A DNA stretch of 64,000 nt, from positions 1-64,000 of the forward strand of contig JAJNBG010000043.1 in assembly GCA_021155905.1 (NCBI GenBank). Direction: 5' to 3'. The position numbers were made by a program, and so were the translations under genes. The notes beneath the pieces were generated by a model. It ran no database searches, was not told the DNA's origin, and worked only from the letters and a program-made list of their open reading frames with translations. Shown here piece by piece: positions 13,647 through 22,459 of the stretch. The stretch's first letter is position 1. The number at the start of each line of letters is the position of its first letter. The stretch comes from Bacteroidota bacterium (GTDB lineage Bacteria > Bacteroidota > Bacteroidia > B-17B0 > Aurantibacillaceae).

Positions 13647-15803
13647 ATGAAAAAGAGTTTACTATTTCTTTCCTTATTATTTTTGTGCCGGAACTTTGGC
13701 TATTCTCAAAACATTGACTCTGTCAAAGCTCTTCTAAAAACCAAACTGCATGATACAACACTGTGTAATGCATTGAATATATTGTCGAATAACGAGCCTG
13801 ACCCTGCCATATGGCCGTTGTATAATGAGCAGCTGAGAACAAGGTGCGAAGTGTTTTTGAAAACTGCAAAGCCAAATGACCCTTTAAGGCCGTTTTATTT
13901 GACGCACCTCGCCACTGTATATAATAACCTTGGTTATCTGGCCAGTGAAAACGGAGAAACTGCTCTCTGTCTGCAATATTACCAGAAGAGCCTGAAGATA
14001 CAGCAGGAAGTAAATGATAAAAACGGGGAGGCCACTTCCTTAAATAACATCGGTCTTTTAATGCAAAGGGTAGGTGATGTTCCAAAAGCGGTTGAATATC
14101 TGAACAGGAGTTTAAAAATGCATGAAGAAATGAAATACATGAGTGGTGTGGTGACCAGTTTAAATAACCTGGCTACCATCTATCAGCAGCAGGGCGATGC
14201 TCATCGTGCTATCGAGTACCTCGAGAGAAGTGTAAAAATCTGTGAAGAAACCGGTGACAAAAGTAATGCCGCTACCTCACTGAATAACCTGGGTTACATG
14301 TATAAAAACATAAAGGATATTGATAAGGCAGAGACATATTATAACAAAAGTTTAAAGATCGCGCAGGAACTACATGACCAGGGTGGAATAGCCACAGCAT
14401 ATAATAACCTGGGCAGCACCTGTGGATTCAGAAATGATGTGGATGGAGCCATAAGCTATTATCTGAAAAGTTTGAAAATACGGGAAACCATAAATGATAA
14501 GGAAGGAATCTTTTTTTCTCTCGACAATATTGCCAACGCTATGCTGGATGAAAAAGGACCGAAATTGATTGAAGGAAAAACAGCGAAGGATTTTGCTGAA
14601 CGCGCCTTAAAAATCTCAAAAGAACTCGGTTTTCCTGAGAACATTATGGATGCCGGTAATACTTTAAGCAAAATCTATGCGAAGGAAAAAAACTGGGAAA
14701 AAGCATTTCAAATGCAGGCGCTTTACCGGCAAATGAACGACAGCGTCCTGAATGAAACCAATCGCAAAGCATCCTTGCAGAAAGCGTTTCAATACCAGTA
14801 CGAGAAAAAGGCAGCAGCCGATAGCGTTAAAGCATCTGAAGAAAAAAAGATTGTGACCTTGCAATTGCAGAAAGAAAGAACACAGCGTTTGTCCTTGTAC
14901 GGTGGGATTGTTCTTATTGCATTGTTTTCCGCATTTATGTTTAACAGGTTTCGTGTTACCAGGAACCAAAAACACATCATTGAACTGAAGGAAAAGGAAA
15001 CGCAGGTTCAAAAAAACATCATTGAAGAAAAGCATAAGGAAATTACTGACAGTATTAATTATGCAGAACGCATTCAAAGAAGCTTCCTGGCGAGTAAAGA
15101 GCTACTGGATGAAAACCTGAAAAATTATTTTGTGTTTTTTAAGCCGAAAGATGTTGTAAGCGGTGATTTCTACTGGGCAGGTAAATTGATCAACGGTAAC
15201 TTTATGTTAGCAACGGCCGATAGCACGGGGCACGGCGTACCTGGTGCCATTATGAGTTTGATCAATGTGACAAGCCTTGAAAAAGCAATAGAGCATCATA
15301 ACAATCCCGCAGAAATATTGAATCATACAAGGCAGATCATTATTGACCGTTTGAAAAAAGATGGAAGCGAAGAGGGTGGAAAAGACGGGATGGATTGCAG
15401 TTTAATTGCATTTGATTTTGAAAAGCTGCAGTTACAGGTAGCTGCAGCACAAAACCCCGTGTGGATTGTTAGAAAGAATGAAAAAGGGATGACAGAGTTT
15501 ATTGAAGTCAAACCTGATAAAATGCCTGTAGGTAAACATGATAAAGATCAGGAAACTTTTACATTACACTCTGTTAATGTAAAAAAAGGAGATACGATTT
15601 ATACCTTAACCGATGGTTTCCCGGACCAGTTTGGCGGGCCTGACGGAAAAAAGTTTATGAGCAAAAAATTGAAAAACTTATTACTGGTTAATCAGCATCT
15701 ATCGATTCCTCAGCAAAAAGAATTACTGGAAACTACGTTCAAAAACTGGATCGGTGACCTGGAACAGGTTGATGATGTTTGTGTGATTGGTATTCGTATT
15801 TAG
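13647..15803 (+). CDS. TPR / SpoIIE-type serine phosphatase
   Basis: A 718-residue protein: signal peptide MKKSLLFLSLLFLCRNFGYS, TPR repeats (about 60-340, NNLG...AIEYLERSVKI), transmembrane helix (LYGGIVLIALFSAFMFN), coiled coil, then a PP2C-like SpoIIE domain (about 480-718). The phosphatase shows GDFYWAG, ADSTGHGVPGAIMS and DGFPDQFGG, which carry the metal-binding aspartates. It probably senses something through the periplasmic TPRs and dephosphorylates an anti-sigma antagonist or similar cytoplasmic partner; the partner is not in the window. It lies 92 bases after its truncated paralogue. Confidence 0.9.
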   Translation: MKKSLLFLSLLFLCRNFGYSQNIDSVKALLKTKLHDTTLCNALNILSNNEPDPAIWPLYNEQLRTRCEVFLKTAKPNDPLRPFYLTHLATVYNNLGYLASENGETALCLQYYQKSLKIQQEVNDKNGEATSLNNIGLLMQRVGDVPKAVEYLNRSLKMHEEMKYMSGVVTSLNNLATIYQQQGDAHRAIEYLERSVKICEETGDKSNAATSLNNLGYMYKNIKDIDKAETYYNKSLKIAQELHDQGGIATAYNNLGSTCGFRNDVDGAISYYLKSLKIRETINDKEGIFFSLDNIANAMLDEKGPKLIEGKTAKDFAERALKISKELGFPENIMDAGNTLSKIYAKEKNWEKAFQMQALYRQMNDSVLNETNRKASLQKAFQYQYEKKAAADSVKASEEKKIVTLQLQKERTQRLSLYGGIVLIALFSAFMFNRFRVTRNQKHIIELKEKETQVQKNIIEEKHKEITDSINYAERIQRSFLASKELLDENLKNYFVFFKPKDVVSGDFYWAGKLINGNFMLATADSTGHGVPGAIMSLINVTSLEKAIEHHNNPAEILNHTRQIIIDRLKKDGSEEGGKDGMDCSLIAFDFEKLQLQVAAAQNPVWIVRKNEKGMTEFIEVKPDKMPVGKHDKDQETFTLHSVNVKKGDTIYTLTDGFPDQFGGPDGKKFMSKKLKNLLLVNQHLSIPQQKELLETTFKNWIGDLEQVDDVCVIGIRI

Positions 15804-15899
15804 AAAAGGTAGATAATACCATCCGGCTCTTGAAGTAACAGCCGGATTGGTATCAGGAATTAATAATTGCAGCAGCCGGTGGCAGTGTTGAAAACCAAT

Positions 15900-16133
15900 T
15901 TAATTTTCCCACCACTTAATAATAAACTTGATGTTTTTTAAGGAAGCAGGGTTCACAACGCATTCAGTTTTAAACTCTGAAGTTTGTTCGAGCCAATTGT
16001 TAGCCCAGTTGATGTTATCCTGGCTACTTGTGGTTTGAAGCAAATCTTCGGTTATTTTATTCAAATTAATGTTCTCTCTTACTTTTTTAAAAGTATAGAT
16101 GGATGCTTTAGGTTTTTTTGTAATAATCATCAT
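15900..16133 (-). CDS. Small hypothetical protein
   Basis: A 77-residue basic protein with no signal peptide or membrane segment (MMIITKKPKASIYTFKKVRE...IIKWWEN). No family was recognised. It is included because it fills an otherwise empty interval, has no competing ORF of similar length and has a normal amino-acid balance. It could still be a chance ORF. Confidence 0.4.
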   Translation of the reverse strand: MMIITKKPKASIYTFKKVRENINLNKITEDLLQTTSSQDNINWANNWLEQTSEFKTECVVNPASLKNIKFIIKWWEN

Positions 16134-16460
16134 GCGGTTGGGTTTTTAAATTAACAAAACTAATTAAGGGTTGAATTATATATCTTTTGCTATTATTATC
16201 AAATCGTTACGTTTAGCCCAACACAAATAATGTAATAAACACAAGCTAATCGCGCATATTTGTAAAATTGATGAATTCTCCAGCACGATACGTTACATTT
16301 AAGCAATATATATTGTACGTTTTACATCTTTATGGATTTAGGATGGAAAATATTTGATGGCAGTGAACCTGGTTTCGGCTTGCACAGTTCATTTTTTATT
16401 TGAAAATAGCTTATAAACTTTTAGCTTTGGTTATTCGACCAACCATAAAACGCTAACAAG
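16134..16460. other. Intergenic region with possible relic of an attC-like element
   Basis: No gene found in these 327 bases. About 16373-16434 (TTCGGCTTGCA ... TATTTGAAAATAGC ... ATAAACTTTTAGCTTTGGTTA) aligns loosely in order with the inner hairpin and the ATAAACATTTAGCTTTGTTAG block of the repeats at 5711 and 6906. It ends just before an SRPBCC gene. Cores are not preserved, so this is at best a decayed copy. Confidence 0.3.
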
Positions 16461-16889
16461 ATGGAAACAGGAAATAAAACAAGGATCACGGTAGAGGCAA
16501 CTGTGAAAGCTCCCATTGAAAAAGTCTGGAAACTATGGACAACACCAGAACATATTATTAAATGGAACAATGCTTCAGAAGACTGGCATACTCCACGGGC
16601 TACAAATGATTTGAAAGTAGGTGGTCGTTTTCTTTCAAGAATGGAAGCTAAAGACGGTAGTTTTGGATTCGATTTCACAGGCACGTATGATGAAGTGATC
16701 ACCAATGAGCGTATTGCTTACACCATGGGTGACGGAAGAATAGCCATCATCACTTTTTCAGCCGACGAATCTGATGAAACGAGGATAACAGAAACTTTTG
16801 AAGCCGAAAGTGAAAACCCTGTGGAAATGCAAAAAGATGGCTGGCAGGCAATTTTAAACAATTTTAAAACTTATGTGGAAGCCAATTAG
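16461..16889 (+). CDS. SRPBCC / AHSA1-like domain protein
   Basis: A 142-residue START-fold protein of the AHSA1 (activator of Hsp90 ATPase) type. Diagnostic features: an N-terminal strand plus VKAPIEKVWKLWTTPEHI, KWNNASEDWHTPRA, the DLKVGGRF turn and the C-terminal helix QAILNNFKTYVE. Such proteins bind small hydrophobic ligands; the ligand is unknown. It starts a run of small accessory genes (DNA alkylation repair, GNAT) on the same strand. Confidence 0.88.
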   Translation: METGNKTRITVEATVKAPIEKVWKLWTTPEHIIKWNNASEDWHTPRATNDLKVGGRFLSRMEAKDGSFGFDFTGTYDEVITNERIAYTMGDGRIAIITFSADESDETRITETFEAESENPVEMQKDGWQAILNNFKTYVEAN

Positions 16890-16922
16890 GCTTATTTATT
16901 TTAATCATTAAGCCTATTGAGC

Positions 16923-17630
16923 ATGACTGTACAAGCAATCCTTGAGGAACTGGAAGAAAAAGGAAATCCGAATATCAAAAAAATATTATTGAAACATGGG
17001 GTCAAAGAACCCTTCTTTGGTGCGAAAATAGAAGATATGAAAGTGATCCAAAAGCGCGTGAAGAAAGATTACCAACTATCAAAAGATCTTTATGCTACCG
17101 GTAATTCAGACGCCATGTACCTGGCAGGACTTATCGCGGATGAAAGCAAGATGACAAAAAAAGACCTTGCCACCTGGGTAAAGCAGGCTGAATCTCCCAA
17201 CATCTGCGATTATACAGTGCCATGGATCGCCGCCGAAAGTCAGCATGGTTTTGAACTGGCTCTGGAATGGATCGAATCAAAAGAATCCTATATTGCTGCT
17301 GCAGGCTGGTCAACCTTGTGCAGTGTGGTTGCCATTAAAGCGGATGATGAACTCGATATGTCATTGCTAAAAACTTTACTGGCACGGGTAGAAAAAGAAA
17401 TACATAAAGCCGATAACCACGTCAGGTCACGCATGAATATGTTTGTTATTTCCGTGGGTTCATATGTCGCTTCATTAACCGATAAAGCCATCGCGATTGC
17501 TCAGAAAATAGGAACAGTGAAAGTAGATGTGGGAGATACTTCCTGCAAGGTTCCAGGCGCCGTGGATTATATTAATAAAGTAAAGAATAAAGGCGCGATA
17601 GGTAAAAAGAAAAAAATGGCAAGATGTTAA
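16923..17630 (+). CDS. DNA alkylation repair protein (AlkD-like)
   Basis: A 235-residue all-helical HEAT-repeat protein of the DNA alkylation repair (AlkC/AlkD) family. Members of this fold remove or bind alkylated bases. Typical segments: GVKEPFFGAKIEDMKVIQKR, LYATGNSDAMYLAGLIAD, SPNICDYTVPWIAAES and GWSTLCSVVAIK. The lysine-rich C-terminus (GKKKKMARC) may help DNA contact. ATG 16923 is preferred over a TTG six bases earlier. It follows the SRPBCC gene by 33 bases, likely in the same transcript. Confidence 0.85.
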   Translation: MTVQAILEELEEKGNPNIKKILLKHGVKEPFFGAKIEDMKVIQKRVKKDYQLSKDLYATGNSDAMYLAGLIADESKMTKKDLATWVKQAESPNICDYTVPWIAAESQHGFELALEWIESKESYIAAAGWSTLCSVVAIKADDELDMSLLKTLLARVEKEIHKADNHVRSRMNMFVISVGSYVASLTDKAIAIAQKIGTVKVDVGDTSCKVPGAVDYINKVKNKGAIGKKKKMARC

Positions 17631-17666
17631 AGAGATTTTTCTTTTTTCTGAAGGAACAATAATTCA

Positions 17667-18566
17667 ATGAAAGTTCAGGTACCAATAGTTACAGATCGTC
17701 TTTTAATTGAACCGTTAACTCAGGGTGACAACCATTTCATTTATGAATTGGTAAACACCAGGGAATGGAAGCAGTTTATTGGCGACAGAAATATAGCTTC
17801 CCGGGAAGAAGCGCTGGTTTATATTCAAAAAATTCTTGGTAACCGGGATATTTCTTATTGGGTGGTAAAACTTCCCCAAAAAAAGCAAAGCATAGGTGTG
17901 ATTACTTTTATCAAGCGGCTTTATCTGGAGTATCATGATATTGGCTTTGCATTTCTTCCGGAATATGGAAAGAAGGGATATGCCTATGAAGCCGTAAATT
18001 CTGTTTTACATAATCTGTTGCCTGGATATGAGTCGCCAAAAATTTTTGCAACGACAGTCCCTGAAAATGAAAATTCAATTAAACTATTGCATAAGCTGGG
18101 CATGCATTTCAAAAAAGAGATTGAGGTGGCTGAAGAAAAATTACATGTCTATTCAGTGCCGAGCGATCGTTTAAGAATCAATGAAGTTGTAAAAGCTTTT
18201 TTCGGGATATTCGCAAATATCAATCATAAACAGCCTGACTGGAGTTTACTTAACCATCTTTGCATTCCTGAAACCATATTGATTAGTAAAAAAGATTCGG
18301 ACCAGGCGGTTTATGATTTAAAATCTTTTGTGGAGCCGCGAAAAAAAATCCTGACGGATGGCACACTGACGGAATTTGAGGAACATGAAATAAGTTCAGA
18401 GACACAAATCGTGAGTAATATTGCACAAAGGCATTCCAGGTATCAAAAGAGCGGGGTTATGGACAAAAAGCCCTTTGTAGAACTGGGAACTAAGTTTTTT
18501 CAATTTGTGAAAACACAAGAGGGGTGGAAAATAACCTCCGTCATTTGGGAAGACGACAGAAGTTAA
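17667..18566 (+). CDS. GNAT acetyltransferase fused to an NTF2-like domain
   Basis: A 299-residue two-domain protein. Residues 1-165 are a RimJ/RimL-type GNAT N-acetyltransferase: TDRLLIEPL, ISYWVVKLP, DIGFAFLPEYGKKGYAYEA (acetyl-CoA loop) and ENENSIKLLHKLGM. Residues 172-299 resemble a SnoaL/NTF2-like cone (VVKAFFGIFANINHKQPDW, FEEHEISSETQIVSNIAQRHSR, FVKTQEGWKITSVIWED). The fusion is not the usual architecture of either domain. It may acetylate a small molecule bound or sensed by the NTF2 domain; the substrate is unknown. Confidence 0.82.
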   Translation: MKVQVPIVTDRLLIEPLTQGDNHFIYELVNTREWKQFIGDRNIASREEALVYIQKILGNRDISYWVVKLPQKKQSIGVITFIKRLYLEYHDIGFAFLPEYGKKGYAYEAVNSVLHNLLPGYESPKIFATTVPENENSIKLLHKLGMHFKKEIEVAEEKLHVYSVPSDRLRINEVVKAFFGIFANINHKQPDWSLLNHLCIPETILISKKDSDQAVYDLKSFVEPRKKILTDGTLTEFEEHEISSETQIVSNIAQRHSRYQKSGVMDKKPFVELGTKFFQFVKTQEGWKITSVIWEDDRS

Positions 18567-18567
18567 T

Positions 18568-18924
18568 CTACTTGTATTTCGCTGACCATTCGATGGCTTC
18601 CTTTAAACTGGTAAACATTTTAGAGGGAATTTTCGGAGGATTAACAAAGAGAAAAAAATTGACCATTACCTTTTCAAAAAAATTCTCCACCACAAAGCAG
18701 CCTGATTTCATTCCTTGTATGCCTTCTTTTTTAAGGTACTCCCTTACTTCTCGGGATTCTACTTTGAATCCGTTGGCGATGAGGATTAACGGGTAATCTT
18801 TTCCGTTTTGCAGTTTAAGACGTTCGTCTACCATTTCTTTGGCTAATTCCATTGTAAACTCAAGGCCTTTTTTAAACTCAGCGATGATCAGGCCATCCGA
18901 TAATTTCATTTTTACGTGTTCCAT
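18568..18924 (-). CDS. STAS/SpoIIAA-like protein
   Basis: A 118-residue soluble protein of the STAS-like (SpoIIAA/SEC14-type) fold common in Bacteroidota. Layout: strand-rich N-terminus (MKLSDGLIIAEF), central ILIANGFKVESREVREYL, and the C-terminal family signature FTSLKEAIEWSAKY. It resembles the protein at 21735 in domain order and in ending with a lysine/tryptophan helix. It is convergent with the GNAT fusion gene, with a single base between the stops. Confidence 0.65.
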   Translation of the reverse strand: MEHVKMKLSDGLIIAEFKKGLEFTMELAKEMVDERLKLQNGKDYPLILIANGFKVESREVREYLKKEGIQGMKSGCFVVENFFEKVMVNFFLFVNPPKIPSKMFTSLKEAIEWSAKYK

Positions 18925-19153
18925 ACTCCCTGAATTATTGTTCTCAAATGAATTTCTTCCACGATGAAGAGTTCTTAAAGATCATGTAAACATACAAAAT
19001 AGCCCAATTGCCACAGTAATTTTAACATAGAATACCCTAGGAGCATGATCAAATTAAATTTTGGTCCTTCTGTTTTTTGTAAACCCCGGGATTAATTCTT
19101 AAAGTAAATGTTTAATTTTGGATGGATTCCAATTAGAAAGAGATAGAAATAAT
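18925..19153. other. Intergenic region upstream of the LOG gene
   Basis: No gene seen. TAATTTTG at 19113-19120 fits the TAnnTTTG -7 element and lies 33 bases before the LOG start codon; no well-spaced TTG element. Confidence 0.4.
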
Positions 19154-19729
19154 ATGAAAAGAATTACAGTTTTTTGCGGTTCAAGTAATGGTAATGAAAA
19201 TTCCTTTCGCTTAAACGCTGAAATGCTTGGGAAACAATTAGCTAAACAGCATATAGGATTGGTTTATGGTGGTGCAAAAGTAGGGTTAATGGGTGCAGTT
19301 GCTGATGGCGCTCTTAAAGAACGAGGTGAAGTGATTGGTGTTCTCCCCAATTTCTTAAGATCCAAAGAAATTGCTCATAGCGGATTAAGTGAGTTGATTC
19401 TGGTAGAAAGTATGCATGAGCGAAAAATGCATGAGTTGTCTGATGGCATTATTGCATTGCCCGGAGGTTTTGGGACCATGGAGGAACTATTTGAAATGCT
19501 GACATGGGCCCAACTTGGTCTTCATAAAAAGCCGATTGGGATTCTCAATGTGAATGGTTTTTATGACCCTCTTTTAACAATGATCGGAACTATGGTTGAG
19601 AAAGGTTTTTTGAAAGAGGTGAATGAGAGTATGTTATTAGTAAGTGATAACATTGATGACCTGCTTCATCAGATGAAAAATTACGATCCGCCAACGGTTC
19701 CTAAATGGATTGATCCTGAAACAACCTGA
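19154..19729 (+). CDS. LOG family protein (TIGR00730 type)
   Basis: A 191-residue Rossmann-fold protein of the LOG/lysine-decarboxylase-like family. The signature PGGFGTMEELFEMLTWAQ (PGGxGTxxE) forms the nucleotide site, and FCGSSNGN and VYGGAKVGLMG are the N-terminal loop motifs. Family members cleave nucleoside 5'-monophosphates to base and ribose-5-phosphate (cytokinin-activating phosphoribohydrolase activity). ATG 19154 was chosen over TTG 19118, which overlaps a -7 promoter box. Likely in one transcript with the next two small genes. Confidence 0.9.
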   Translation: MKRITVFCGSSNGNENSFRLNAEMLGKQLAKQHIGLVYGGAKVGLMGAVADGALKERGEVIGVLPNFLRSKEIAHSGLSELILVESMHERKMHELSDGIIALPGGFGTMEELFEMLTWAQLGLHKKPIGILNVNGFYDPLLTMIGTMVEKGFLKEVNESMLLVSDNIDDLLHQMKNYDPPTVPKWIDPETT

Positions 19730-19751
19730 CCATTAATTAAAAATAATAAGC

Positions 19752-20018
19752 ATGTCATTTTACAAGGTATTAAAACGTGAAGCAGAAGTAGCTTTCTCAA
19801 AACATTCACAACCGGTTTGGTTCAGAGTTTTGAAATACCTGGTGTTAGGTTGCCTGGTTTATTTTTTGTGGGGAACTAATTTGCTTTGGATAGTATCAGC
19901 GGTATTATTGGTCTTGTCTTTGTCGCTCCATTTTTGGTATAGGTATAAAACAAAGGGCTGGACACAAAGTTATGGCTTATGGAAATATGACAAAATGAAT
20001 CACCATCAAAATAAATAA
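19752..20018 (+). CDS. Small membrane protein
   Basis: An 88-residue protein with two closely spaced membrane helices (VLKYLVLGCLVYFLWG and LLWIVSAVLLVLSLSLHFWY), an amphipathic N-terminus and a charged C-terminal tail. Function unknown. It lies 22 bases after LOG and 5 bases before the next gene, so probably co-transcribed. Confidence 0.7.
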   Translation: MSFYKVLKREAEVAFSKHSQPVWFRVLKYLVLGCLVYFLWGTNLLWIVSAVLLVLSLSLHFWYRYKTKGWTQSYGLWKYDKMNHHQNK

Positions 20019-20023
20019 TTAAG

Positions 20024-20335
20024 ATGACAAAAGAAGAAACCCTCTATATCGAAATTGGAAAAAGAATAAAAGAGGCGGAACAAAGTCAGATGTTTGGCAA
20101 ACCCTGCTTTAAGGTGAACGGTAAAGCCTTCGTGAGTTTTTTCGAAAATGAAATGGTGTTTAAATTGACGGGTGACGCGCACAAAGATGCCTTAAGTCTG
20201 GATGGGTCTCAGTTGTTTGACCCTTCAGGTAAAAAACGTCCGATGAAAGAGTGGATACAAGTCTCTGCAGATCATTCAGATAAATGGAGAAAATTTGCGA
20301 AGGCTGCCTTTGATTATGTAAAAGCGAATTCCTGA
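20024..20335 (+). CDS. TfoX/YjbR-like small protein
   Basis: A 103-residue protein resembling the TfoX N-terminal / MmcQ-YjbR fold: an N-terminal helix, then QMFGKPCFKVNGKAFVSFFEN, KLTGDAHKDAL and the C-terminal helix SDKWRKFAKAAFDYVK. In these families the MFGxPxFxxNGKxF segment is characteristic. No DNA-uptake genes are nearby, so a competence role is not supported. Last gene of the small + strand group, convergent with the T9SS gene (7-base gap). Confidence 0.6.
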   Translation: MTKEETLYIEIGKRIKEAEQSQMFGKPCFKVNGKAFVSFFENEMVFKLTGDAHKDALSLDGSQLFDPSGKKRPMKEWIQVSADHSDKWRKFAKAAFDYVKANS

Positions 20336-20342
20336 TCTCAAA

Positions 20343-21641
20343 TTACTGCAGAATCAGCTTAGTAACATATTTTTTTTCGTTGCTGGAAATTTCAGCAAAG
20401 TAAACACCTTTAGGCTGGTCACTTAAATCAATCTTCCCGCCTTTTAAGAATGTTCTACTCATGATGCAGTTGCCAAGGATATCATATACACATACGTCTT
20501 GCTCAACAGCTATATTATTTAAGCTGATCTGAAAGATTCCACAAGAAGGATTAGGAAATGCCGTACAAGACTGATGGTTAAATTCCGTCATGGCCGTTGC
20601 AATAGAAGTCGAATATTTACCAAGGTAAGCGTCAGTAGCAATAGAGCTGGTTAATGTATTGTTACCCAGAATGATGGTCCCTGTAAAAATACCGGTAAAG
20701 TAGATGGCGTCCGTTGTTTTTTTGCTGGTGGAATAGGGACTCAACGGATAATGAATGGATGAGATAAGTTGTCCGCTGCTTGTGTATTTATACATGCTAT
20801 CATAGGCGCATAAATATACCCCATCATGGGTGACCGATATATTTCTTGAACCTCGTGGATCTATCCATTGACATTGCCCTGTCGGATTGATTTTGACGGT
20901 GTAGTAACCATACACGTTATTTTGTGGATACAACGTGTCACACATGGTACGCATTTGAGATGAGTAATGGCCAGTAAAGTATACATTGTTAGCCGTATCA
21001 AAATCAATATCATCAATTGCAGCCGGATTATGTCCTGTTCCTCCATCATAATATTCCCACAAAAAATTACCGATAGAATCGTATTTGGCAATGTAACCAT
21101 CAAATACTTTATTGCCTGTAAGCACTAAGGATCCATTAAAATCTGTTCTGATTTTATGTATGGAAATATTAGGAGCAATGATCGAAGAGATATGATTACC
21201 ATTAAGGTCATATCTTAAAATGGTATCAAGTCCGCATGACGCATATAAATTATTTCGATAAACAGTAATGGAAGAGAGGTTTCCTGATTTAGTCCAGGCT
21301 ACATTTCCGATACTATCATATTTTCTTAGTACCGTCTTGTTTTTGATTCTAAGAAGGGCATAGCAGTTTTCAGAATTATCCGTGGCAAAGTCATATAGAT
21401 TGCATGCGGTATCAGTTATCAAGAGCATTAGATTTCCATTCAGGTCGTATTTTCCGATAAATACATCAGAGGGAGTCACACCGTAATAACCCGTTTCGCC
21501 GGCTATAAAAATGTTCGCAGAAGTCTTATGCAGGAACTTGCCATAATCCCAATGATGGATGGAAATATTTTTTGCCCAGTTCCATTGCGCGGAACTGCTT
21601 AATGAAAAGAGCACAAAAAAGAAAAGTGCAATCGTTCTCAT
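20343..21641 (-). CDS. T9SS-sorted secreted beta-propeller-like protein
   Basis: A 432-residue protein. Signal peptide (IALFFFVLFSLSSSAQ). Residues 20-345 contain repeats built on (K/R)YD-x-x-GN (KYDLNGNL, KYDSIGNV, RYDLNGNH, KYDSIGNFLWEY), as in SBBP-type beta-propellers. Residues 358-432 are a type A T9SS C-terminal sorting domain (FPNPSCGIFQI, VYDILGNCI, LSDQPKGVYFAEI, TKLILQ). Export by T9SS and surface attachment or release are expected. No enzymatic motif seen. Confidence 0.88.
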   Translation of the reverse strand: MRTIALFFFVLFSLSSSAQWNWAKNISIHHWDYGKFLHKTSANIFIAGETGYYGVTPSDVFIGKYDLNGNLMLLITDTACNLYDFATDNSENCYALLRIKNKTVLRKYDSIGNVAWTKSGNLSSITVYRNNLYASCGLDTILRYDLNGNHISSIIAPNISIHKIRTDFNGSLVLTGNKVFDGYIAKYDSIGNFLWEYYDGGTGHNPAAIDDIDFDTANNVYFTGHYSSQMRTMCDTLYPQNNVYGYYTVKINPTGQCQWIDPRGSRNISVTHDGVYLCAYDSMYKYTSSGQLISSIHYPLSPYSTSKKTTDAIYFTGIFTGTIILGNNTLTSSIATDAYLGKYSTSIATAMTEFNHQSCTAFPNPSCGIFQISLNNIAVEQDVCVYDILGNCIMSRTFLKGGKIDLSDQPKGVYFAEISSNEKKYVTKLILQ

Positions 21642-21734
21642 GAGTTTGCTTTTTAAACAAAAGTACCCTGAGTATAATTTAAGTAAAGTTTAATTCGGTA
21701 AGACAGGATTATTGATCGCTATGATTGTTGCAGG

Positions 21735-22130
21735 TTACAGATGTTCCAGGATCCATTTTTTTGCATCATTTTTATTTTCAAAGGTGGCAATAGGCATAAT
21801 GTCCCCCGGATTCAAAGTCGACAGTATAGAACTGATCATTTTACCGATTGGTGAATTGGGGATAAAAGCAACGGCTTTAAATAATTTCGGATATTCTTTG
21901 ATGGTAAACCTGATCATTTTGATATCATAGGCTTTCGTAAATGAGTTATCCAAAATGAGCCCAACTCTTTTATCTTCCGAGAAACTTTTAATTAACTCAA
22001 GATCTCCTTTGAGAGTCTCAATACTTCTGATTCCTTCAGGTTTGGATATGGCATGTAAAATTCCGTCCGTATCAAACCAGAAATCTGCAAGTTGTCCGTG
22101 GTAAATTTTCTTTTTTTCCATTATATCCAT
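21735..22130 (-). CDS. STAS/SpoIIAA-like protein
   Basis: A roughly 131-residue protein of the same STAS-like group as 18568-18924: N-terminal strands (YHGQLADFWFDTDGILH), RVGLILDNSF, YPKLFKAVAFI and a terminal ATFENKNDAKKWILEHL helix. ATG 22130 or 22121 (MEKKKIYHG) is more plausible than the far upstream ATG at 22181, whose extra 17 residues have no family counterpart. Function in the family is unclear. Confidence 0.6.
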   Translation of the reverse strand: MDIMEKKKIYHGQLADFWFDTDGILHAISKPEGIRSIETLKGDLELIKSFSEDKRVGLILDNSFTKAYDIKMIRFTIKEYPKLFKAVAFIPNSPIGKMISSILSTLNPGDIMPIATFENKNDAKKWILEHL

Positions 22131-22459
22131 AGAACCAAATGTAGAACTGTTCGTTAAATCTTTTGAAAAAAAAACTTGCACATTTAATATATGCTATTTG
22201 GTTTAATCTAAATCGATATTTTAGCAAATAATTCTCCAAAAATAATCCAGATTATTCCGCTTCAATGTCTGACTTACTGCGCTTTAGATGAACGATTGAA
22301 ATTTACTGTCGAAAAATGAAATAAATAGGATGAAATTCTTAAAAGGTGAAGTTTTGAACAATTTGGACTTCCGGGTTTTTTGGCTTGACGGCTTAAAAAA
22401 TGGAAAAAGACTGTTCCTGTTTTAAAAACCCCCAATTTTTATGTGATGAAAAAAACAGT
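22131..22459. other. Non-coding interval
   Basis: About 330 bases, AT-rich, without a convincing ORF, promoter or terminator that I can support. It separates the STAS-like gene from the end of the polysaccharide operon. Confidence 0.5.

Noticed and set aside
16887-16916. Hairpin TAGGCTTA / TAAGCCTA between SRPBCC and AlkD-like genes
   Set aside because: An 8-bp stem without T tail; not convincing as a terminator, and it was not taken as a cassette core because no paired element flanks it.
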